From Neurospora tetraspora (Eukaryota; Ascomycota; Sordariomycetes; Sordariales; Sordariaceae), in assembly GCF_033439725.1 (NCBI RefSeq), contig NW_026944388.1, positions 3,038,001-3,102,000 of the forward strand: a stretch of 64,000 nt of DNA, read 5' to 3'. The notes beneath the pieces were generated by a model. It ran no database searches and was not told the DNA's origin. It was given only the letters and a program-made list of their open reading frames with translations. Positions within the stretch are counted from its first letter, which is position 1. Each line of letters starts with the position of its first letter. Of this stretch, positions 52,417-61,073 are shown piece after piece. The position numbers were made by a program, and so were the translations under genes.

Positions 52417-53389
52417 GGGGTGAACGCTGATGAAGGGTTGATGATTTGATTGTTTTGAAGATTGAAGGACTTGAGGATTTGAATGGGAAGGGATTGAAAG
52501 GATTGATAGCATGAAGGATATGGTTTTTCTTCTTTTTTTTCTTTGGAATACGGCGCGCATGACTGACTGGTATCATGCCACTTGGAAAGGTTGAAGAGCA
52601 GAAGGGGAAACAGCACCTCACCTCGCCTTCCCTCATTAACACACAAAACACCAAATCCAAACGCCCACCATCACCAATCCCAAGGTAAAAAGGGTACATA
52701 TTAGGGATCGGATTTTCTCTTCTTATTTTCTTTTCGTACACTCATTCCATGTAACATTATAGACCATAGTCATGCACACACAGCACAAAAGCAGAGCGTT
52801 GTCCTTCTTTTCCTTATTGCCTTTTCCTCAATTCATTTTCTTCACGACATTCACTCATTGCTTTTCCCCGTCACCGTTGTCTTTTCCTGATTGCATTTCC
52901 CCATCCCCTTCAACCCCAGACCCCAGCTGCCCCCATTCATCCACCACAGTCGGGTGGTTCGGGAACTGACAGGGGGGGTGGTTTCTTGTGGGTTGGCACT
53001 GTACCAAACGCAGCCAAGCGCTGCACCCCATGAATCCGTTCCCCACATCGCGGCGGGAAGTGGAAGTGGAAGCCTGGACTTGGTGGGCTGGAGTGGAGCA
53101 CACCGCCTTCATGTGCAGCCCGCGAAAAGGCGCGTCAGAAACTCATCGAGGACACTCGTGAGAATAACGACCTTCTACCACTTTGCTTCCCAAGCACTCA
53201 AGGCCTTTCTTGTTAAATCTGACTGAACTACTTACTCAAGGAGTTTTAAGCTGATTTGCCCTACTTCATTGGTCCGACTATTCGACGCTCGGTAAAATCT
53301 AATGCCCGCCAATGAACGTTCTAGCCCAAACGCTAAACCCCGCCAGTAAACGCCTGCAGCTTTGTAAACAGGTCAACCCGAATCCTCAT
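52417..53389. other. Spacer, no recognised gene
   Basis: Pyrimidine-rich on the plus strand and full of short overlapping frames. Around 53257-53305 lies an inverted match to 25660-25705. Confidence 0.4.
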
Positions 53390-53824
53390 TGCGAGGTAGA
53401 TTCCCCTGTGATTTGCAGGTTCCACTCGGATTTGCAGCTTTACCCACGCCCCGCCCCCATAAGTGGTGCAAGCTACCAGGCCGCTGCTGGTACACTATTG
53501 CCAACCCTGTAGACGCCCTGAAGCCTCCGGGTCCATGAATGCCCGGCCTCTAAAAAGAAACGTCCTTTGGGTGATTGGCGTGTAGTTGGGAGGGAGCCGC
53601 CAGCCATCTCGCGCCTTGACAAGGTGACAACACAGAAAGCCCCATGGTCCATCACACCCTCGAGAAAACATAGGGCTCTAGTTTCTTTTCCTTTTTTTGT
53701 CCCAGATGGCAGGAGAATAATTCCCGGCACTTCCATAAACTCGATCCATTGATCATCAAACATAGCATCCGCTACCTTCGAGACAAAACGCTGAGACAAA
53801 ACGATCATCCTCGAGTGCCTCACT
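53390..53824 (+). repeat. Duplicated 5' flank of the NACHT-WD40 gene, copy 2
   Basis: Inverted match to 14010-14450, ending exactly at the receptor's start region. It presumably carries the promoter. On its minus strand a 116-codon frame (53473-53823) is partly conserved in the other copy, including DDQWIEF and EVPGI, which could be the remnant of a divergent neighbour gene. Confidence 0.75.
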
Positions 53825-56800
53825 ATGTCACCTCAGTCAAGACGTTCCTTCCTCAAAGCTACGATACGCTCGTGGTTCCAGACGCGTTCCAAGCGACAGG
53901 GAAATGCGGAGAATAGGGAAGGTTCTAAGGACCAAGGGCAGTCTTGCCCTACACAGCACATCCCCGTCACTACCTCTACGTCTTCCCTCCCCCTCCCGTC
54001 CGCTCTGGCTACTGGTTCTACCGATGTAGAGACGTCCACCTCACGACTCCCAGTCACTCCGGCTACCGGTTCCATCAACATGGAGACGTCCAGTTCACGG
54101 CCCCCAGCCGCTCCGGCTACCAATCCCACCAACACAGAGACGTCCGCCAGCGCAGATGACACTACTACCAGCTTACCCGTGCAACTCTGGGACCGTGCCT
54201 ACAATGAACTCAAAAAAGAAGAGGCCGAATTGGTGGACGCATATGAGAAGATACTGTCCCGACAGCTACAAAGTGGCTCCAACTCAATGGTGTTCGAGTC
54301 TCAGCCGAACATCATCGCCCAAAACAACTCGGACAGGCGCTGCCAAATGACTCAGCTTATCAATGCCGGCCTAGCCAAGACTGAGAGAGAGGCCAAAGTG
54401 AAAGAGAGCTGTGGCGAAGTCGTGGACGTTGTTCTATCCGCCAAGAACATTATAAGTGCGGCAATCCAGACCGTGCCCCAAGCCGCGCTCGCTTGGACCG
54501 GCATTTGTATCGTTTTAGAGGTACGTTTATCTGGAGGATAATATTTCTCATGCTAACTTTTGCAGATGCTTGCCAATCCTGTAAAAGCGACCGAAGCCAA
54601 CCGCAAAGGGATCGACTACGTTGTTAAGAGAATGGACTGGTATTGGAATTTGTCGACTAGCCTTCTCAGGGATCCCACCAACAACATCAGCGAACTCAAT
54701 GGAATGAGAGGCGAATTGGAGAACCAAATTGTTGACCTTTACAAAGCGCTCCTCTCTTATCAGATTAAGAGTGTTTGTGCTTATTATCGCAACCGCGGCT
54801 TAGTCTTTCTGCGGGATATGATCACGCTTGATGACTGGAAAGCTGATTTGGGGGCTATCCAAGACGCCGAAAACTGCTTCCAAAACGACACCCAAACATA
54901 CACCAATCAGCAAGTGACGTCTCGTCTCGAGCAGCTCGTTAGCTATGCAATGTCAGAGAAGGACCAGCAATGTCTAAAGCACGTACGCCTTACCGATCCT
55001 CGCCACGATAAAACCCGCATCGAACAGACCAAAGGCGGCCTTTTGCAAGACTCGTGTCGTTGGGTCCTCGATAACGCTGACTTTCAGCGATGGCGTGACT
55101 ACCCGCAGCATCGATTACTATGGATTAAGGGCGACCCCGGCAAAGGGAAGACTATGTTGTTGTGCGGCATTATCAATGAGCTGGATCAAGGCAATACTGC
55201 CGACGTGCGCCATTGCAATGTGGCCTACTTCTTCTGCCAGGCTACCGACTCTCGCATCAACAATGCAGCCGCCGTATTGCGCGGCCTGATCTACCTGCTT
55301 ATCGAGCAGCAGCTATCTGTCCTCTCACACGTGCGGAAGGAGTATGACCGTGCAGGCGAGAATCTCTTCAAAGATGCAAATACGTGGGTCGCCCTATCGA
55401 AAATTTTCACCAATATTTTACAAGACTCAAGCCTCCGAACGACCTACCTAATCATTGACGCACTTGATGAGTGTGTTGAAGATCGGTCACAGCTTCTTGA
55501 CTTAATCGCCCAGCAATCATCTAGATCTTCTCGAGTCAAGTGGATTGTTTCGAGTCGTAATTGGCCGCAAATCAAGGAACAATTGGAGATAGCTACGGCC
55601 AACTTGAAGGTCTCCCTGGAGCTAAATGCGGAATCCGTCGCGGCAGCTGTCAATGCATTCATCCTACACAAGGTGAACCAACTAGAAAGGCTGAAGAAGT
55701 ACAATCTAACTACGAAAAAGGTCGTTCAGGACTATTTGCGCTCCAACGCGCAGGATACGTTTCTCTGGGTGGCGTTAGTCTGCCAAGCGCTTGCAGGTCC
55801 GGAGGTTAAGAAATGGAATACCGAAGAGATCCTACGCAAGTTTCCACCCGGACTGGATGCTCTATACGCGCGGATGAAACAGGATATAAGCCTATCCCAC
55901 CATTCTGATCTCTGCAAGCGCGTGCTTGCCGTTGCCGCCATTGTTTGTCGACCAATTAGCCTTCAAGAACTAACTACTCTCGTCGAGATGCCCAATATCA
56001 TTTACCATGATCTCGAATCTCTAGAAGAGATTATAAGGCTTTGCGGTTCATTTCTAACGATACGAGAACGAACTATTTATTTTGTCCACCAATCAGCCAA
56101 GGAGTTTCTATTGGGCAATGGTTCTGATAAAGCTAGTAACCAAGCTTCTCAGGAGAACTGGATCTTTCCTTCTGGGAAAGAAGATGTGAATTATACCATC
56201 TTCTTGGGGTCACTTAAAGCCATGTCTACAGTATTGCGACGCGATATATACGACTTAAGCGCACTGGGATTTCCGAGCGACAAGGCCCAAGTACCGGATC
56301 CGGACCCGCTAGCGACGGTGCGGTACTCGTGCGTCTACTGGGTTAATCACTTGTGTGACTCGGTTTCTGGCACGAATACAAAACGGCATGATTGTTTACA
56401 GGATAACGGGGTTGTCTATACATTCCTCAAGACGAAGTACCTTTACTGGCTGGAAGCTCTAAGTCTACTCCAAGCTATGCCTGCGGGCGTTGTTGCTATT
56501 AGAAAGCTCGAGGGCCTGCTAGTAAGTATAAGTCTAACTCCGCCTTAGGAACTTGGTCTAACTAAAGATATAGGGAGGTAATGATCAGTCGCAGTTATCA
56601 AAGCTTGTTTGGGATGCTTACCGGTTTGCTCTGTCTTATAAGTCAATAATAGAGCAAGCTCCACTTCAAGCATATATATCAGCGCTTGTATTTGCTCCAC
56701 ACGGTAGCTTGATAAAGAGGAATTTCAGGGCAGAAGAACCTGAATGGATTCGAACTAAGCCGGCTGTAGAATTGGATTGGAATGCATGCCTCCAGACCCT

Positions 56801-58109
56801 AGAAGGCCATAGCGGGCCCGTTCGCTCAGTGGCATTTTCGCCTGATGGCCAGCGGCTTGCGTCCGGGTCGTGGGACAAAACGATCAAGATCTGGGATCCG
56901 GCGTCGGGGAGCTGCCTCCAGACCCTAGAAGGCCATAGCGACCTCGTTTTCTCAGTGGCATTCTCGCCTGATGGCCAGCGGCTTGCGTCCGGGTCGTCGG
57001 ACAATACGATCAAGATCTGGGATCCGGCGTCGGGGAGCTGCCTCCAGACCCTAGAAGGCCATAGCAGGGTCGTTGCCTTAGTAGCATTCTCGCCTGATGA
57101 CCAGCGGCTTGCGTCCGGTTCGTGGGACAAAACGATCAAGATCTGGGATCCGGCGTCGGGGAGTTGCCTCCAGACCCTAGAAGGCCATAGTGACCTCGTT
57201 GCCTCAGTAGCATTCTCGCCTGATAGCCAGCAGCTTGCGTCCGGTTCGGCGGACAAAACGATCAAGATCTGGGATCCGGCGTCGGGGAGCTGCCTCCAGA
57301 CCCTAGAAGGCCATAGTGACCTCGTTGCCTCAGTAGCATTCTCGCCTGATGACCAGCGGCTTGCGTCCGGTTCGTGGGACAAAACGATCAAGATCTGGGA
57401 TCCGGCGTCGGGGAGCTGCCTCCAGACCCTAGAAGGCCATAGCGACCTCGTTTTCTCAGTGGCATTCTCGCCTGATGGCCAGCGGCTTGCGTCTGGTTCG
57501 TGGGACCAAACGATCAAGATCTGGGATCCGGCGTCGGGGAGCTGCCTCCAGACCCTAGGAGGCCATAGCAGGTCCGTTACCTCAGTGGCATTCTCGCCTG
57601 ATGGCCAGCGGCTTGCGTCCGGGTCGTCGGACAATACGATCAAGATCTGGGATCCGGCGTCGGGGAGCTACCTCCAGACCCTAGAAGGCCATAGCGGGTC
57701 CGTTGCCTCAGTAGCATTCTCGCCTGATGGCCAGCGGCTTGCATCCGGTTCGTCGGACCACACGATCAAGATCTGGGATCCGGCGTCGGGGAACTGCCTC
57801 CAAACGATTAATACTAGTACTATGATGACCCATATATCGTTTGACGATACTAATCGCTACCTACGTACCAACCTTGGACGTATTAAAATAGATACAGAAA
57901 CTACCGAAAGCCAAGTTGTACTAGATAATCCAAAGAGCCATGGCTATGGCTTGGAACATGGTAGTTCTTGGATTACTTGCAATGGCCAGAACGTACTCTG
58001 GCTGCCACCGAATTACCGACCGTTCGATTCTGACTTCCAGGAACGGATGATATCCATCGGCAGCGAATCGGGACGGGTTTGGTTTATTGGTTTCTCGCAA
58101 GACATATAA
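53825..58109 (+). CDS. Intact NACHT-WD40 receptor (NWD-type fungal NLR)
   Basis: Exons 53825-54520, 54566-56521 and 56574-58109, with introns of 45 and 52 nt, join in phase 0: 1395 residues. Residues about 1-115 are a disordered leader with Pro/Ala/Thr repeats ([30 protein letters not shown]). Residues about 115-230 form the NACHT_N domain ([20 protein letters not shown]). The NACHT NTPase has P-loop [13 protein letters not shown] near residue 420 and Walker [12 protein letters not shown]. Residues about 957-1293 carry eight 42-residue WD40 units nearly identical at DNA level, followed by a 100-residue tail. In Podospora such NWD proteins (HET-E, HET-D, HET-R family) use WD40 units to recognise a partner and trigger death of fused cells. 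The same role is inferred, the partner is not known. It sits inside an inverted-duplicate unit with its own flanks. Confidence 0.92.
56785..57800 (+). repeat. Eight tandem 126-bp WD40 units
   Basis: Eight units with framework [36 protein letters not shown]. Variation is confined to residues after GHS (GP/DL/RV/RS/GS and the next F/A/T/R) and to SxDxT (WDK, SDN, ADK, WDQ, SDH). Most of the remaining DNA is identical between units, so the array is being homogenised. Confidence 0.9.
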
Positions 58110-58770
58110 TGTATTCCTTGTCTTTCTTCATTCCTTTCCCTTTGTTTCATTTTTCTAGCATGCCACCAGAAGGGTCTGGGAGGATAGGCAAATTTATAGG
58201 AATTTTGTAAATTCTAGTAACTTCTATTAATTTCAAGATGACGTATTCCATTACGAAGAAGCAAGACTATTCCATCCCTTAACTCTCCTTTTGCGGGTGC
58301 CTGTGCGGTCCAGATGCCACGGGATTAACCCGTGACTGCCCAGTCATGGCCAAGCTTGGTATAATGGTATAGGCCTCGATTCTCCTCAATCGGATAAGTG
58401 GTCTCTTCCTTGGTGGTGCTTGGGTGAGCCAACACACTTGCAGTAGCTTCGTCACAGCTACATGGTCTTAGTTTGGATGCAGGGAATCGCGGCTTAACCT
58501 GTGGCTTTATACCACTGACTAGGTGTTGAAGGTACTCTAAGACTGACTTCACACTAGGTAGTAATTCGGTTCGTATGAGTGACGAAATGCAATCCCTCTT
58601 TCTGGATTAACTATGCTGACTGATGGGAAGAAGCTCAGTCTTGTGAATGGTCGTCACTCCACTCCGGCATTTCCAGCTCAGAATTCCACCTGCGGCTTTG
58701 AACTTGGTTGTGATAACCCGGAATAGGGCAACGAGTTCTACAACTTTACGCCCCTACCGCTGAAGGATGA
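58110..58770 (+). repeat. Duplicated 3' flank of the NACHT-WD40 genes, copy 2
   Basis: Near-identical to 38004-38615 and, with a replaced middle, to the inverse of 9505-10364. Confidence 0.85.
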
Positions 58771-58935
58771 AGACGAAGATTTGAAAAGGCTAATACTAAG
58801 ATAGAGGAGCTCCAACCCATTGGTAGGTAGCTCCGTCCTCGCAAGGTCCCTGGTCAAAGTACAATCAATGGAAAATGTCACGCGGCGCAGGCAAGCACTA
58901 AGATAGGACTTTGATTGTTGTGCGAGTAACAGGCT

Positions 58936-59200
58936 CAGGATTATTCTAGCTTAGGATCGTTCTGGCTCAGAATCGCTCTAGTTTAGAATTCTTCTACCCT
59001 AGGATCGTTCTAGTATTTGGGATCGTTTTCTTATAGAATTGTTCTAGTGTCTGGGATCGCTCTAGCTCAAGATCGTTCTAGTATAGGATTGTTCTAGTTT
59101 CTTGGATGGTTCTAGCTCAGGATCGTTCTAGTGTCTGGGATCGTTCTGACTTCGGATTGTTGTTCGTTGTTCGTTCTACCCTAGGATCGTTCTAGCATAC
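58936..59200 (+). repeat. Degenerate minisatellite of GGATCGTTCTAG units
   Basis: About fifteen loosely repeated units of 16-18 bp with consensus GGATCGTTCTAGT(N)T over 265 bp. Changes are scattered, so the array is old. No coding potential. Confidence 0.85.
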
Positions 59201-60646
59201 TGCTCTAGAGAGCATTTTACTTATTGGTTAGATCCCAATGACAGTTAGATGGTTCAAGTCCCTGGGCTTGGCTCTAGAATCTTTACCAGGCGGTTTAGGG
59301 TGGAACCTCGCGCAGCCGTAGGAGGGAAAGGGACTCCTTGATGTAGCCCACCTCTGAAATCTCGGTGGTGAAGGCGAGGGATAGTTTGATATAGTTCTAG
59401 AGAGCTTTTTAATCATCGGTTCGAGGAATAGTTGATTCTGCGGGTTTAGAATTACTGTGACCGTTGTGTGGAGGTAGAGGCTGGCTCGCGGGCTCCGGAA
59501 CGGCATATACTTGGTGGCCGCCGGCGGCGCAGACGGCGGTCCAGACGGGTATAAGTGAAGCTCTAGATATAAGAGTAGAGGTATTATCCAAGGCGCTTTA
59601 CCAAATGCCAAAATATAGAACTCACCCGCCCAAATCCACCAATGGTGGCCATCAACGGAAAGCTGAAATCACAAGACCGCGGCTCGTTGAGCAACATCCT
59701 CATATAGCTTCACAAGTGTCTTTGCCATCCACTCGTCCATAGGGGCAGCCAGTCGATTGAAGACCGGAACCCATTACTAGAAGTCACAAAGCGGAACCTT
59801 ATCGAGGCATCCTCTAAGCTTCTAAGGGTAAGCAATCGATAATCAGGAAGAAGTACAGAGTCCGCCCTCGGCAACACTGGAGTAATTAGGGTTAGAATTG
59901 TATTTTTGGATATCCGGGATTTCAGTAGCGGTTTAGTAGTGTCCGTTCTATAGTGGCGCGGTTCGTAAAATCTGAACCGTTCCGATGCCATACGGCAGCG
60001 CTGCCTAGCACCTACGATGGAGCTCTTCGGCTCAGGTGCTCGCCCGTGTAGTGGCAGACCTTTCTGGGTCTGACATGGCCACCCCTCTTGTAGGTTTCTG
60101 TCCCAGAAACCTCCTTGGCCGAACCCCCTCACTTTTTTCGGCCGTCGTCTCCCCCCAGCCTGGCCCGTGCTACCGCCCGTCGTGCTCCACTCCGCCGTCC
60201 TTGCCCGGCCGTCATGAGGGCAATAGTTAGGCATGCCATTGCGGCCCCTCAGAAGCTTGAAGTCCTGCTCCATCATCTTGTCGCCTGAGAGTAGATGATC
60301 GAGTAGGCGTGTAGGCAGTGTCAGGGCTAGTGAAGGAAGGTAGATTGAGGTGCCTACAGACGGAGCGCTCACGCAGGGGAACCAAACAGATAGTAGGGGT
60401 TTAATGGGAATTGCATTACCGCATATTTTCTCAAACTGAGTATAAGAAGAACGGCAGAATATATATCTATTTAAAGCCTTCGAGCTCAGCGTCATAATTA
60501 ATAACTAATATTTACGAAGCTATATAAGGATGTTGCTGAACGAACTGCGGTCCTCACCCGGTCCAGGCGCACTCGCCCAACTCAACCATCAAGGTATGTC
60601 ATCATGTCGTTGATAGCATAGGCCAACTAACTAATTAAATCTATAT
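59201..60646. other. No convincing gene
   Basis: Frames of 60-261 codons on both strands lack recognisable domains and overlap each other. A 261-codon minus-strand frame (59710-60495) is the longest but has the composition of a non-coding translation. Confidence 0.35.
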
Positions 60647-61009
60647 CTAGATACCCAAGACCTCAGTTTTTAGGCCTCCTTTCTTCATTCCTTCAGTCTT
60701 GTAAATCCACGATTCCCTGCCGCACGTCAAACCCCGCATCCACGACATAATATCGACCATCTGGGACCCGAACAGATCGACCGAAAGGTTGAGCACAAAG
60801 CGAGGCGTTGTTGCTAGAGCTCTCCGCGCCTGCCAGAACATACGAGAAGGTTCTGTCACTTTTGACTGCTGCAAATACATTCTGTGTAATATTGCTATTG
60901 TGGTCCCTCCAGCGTTACTATTGAAATATACGACGACCAGGGGGACTCCCAATACGATAGGAAGCAATAGGGAGTAAACAATAAAAATTGGGGAGTAAAC
61001 CAAGATCAA
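60647..61009 (-). CDS. Hypothetical protein with one membrane segment (doubtful)
   Basis: 120 residues starting with a long hydrophobic stretch (FIVYSLLLPIVLGVPLVVVY), then a Trp/Arg-containing part with RMFWQARRALATTPRFVLN and MVDIMSWMRGLTCG. No family recognised. It lies 64 bp downstream of the HET-ankyrin stop on the same strand and may be a separate short gene, a remnant, or chance. Confidence 0.25.
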   Translation of the reverse strand: MILVYSPIFIVYSLLLPIVLGVPLVVVYFNSNAGGTTIAILHRMYLQQSKVTEPSRMFWQARRALATTPRFVLNLSVDLFGSQMVDIMSWMRGLTCGRESWIYKTEGMKKGGLKTEVLGI

Positions 61010-61073
61010 TTCTTGTAGGAGGAAAGATTGTGAAAGGCTGACTCGAGGTGGAGTTGTCCTCCAAGCCTACCTC

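Noticed and set aside
56666-57643. 325-codon minus-strand frame across the WD40 array
   Set aside because: A shadow of the 126-bp WD40 unit on the opposite strand, without a start or domain of its own.
59710-60495. A 261-codon minus-strand frame as a gene
   Set aside because: It overlaps frames on the other strand, contains no domain and has a non-protein-like composition.
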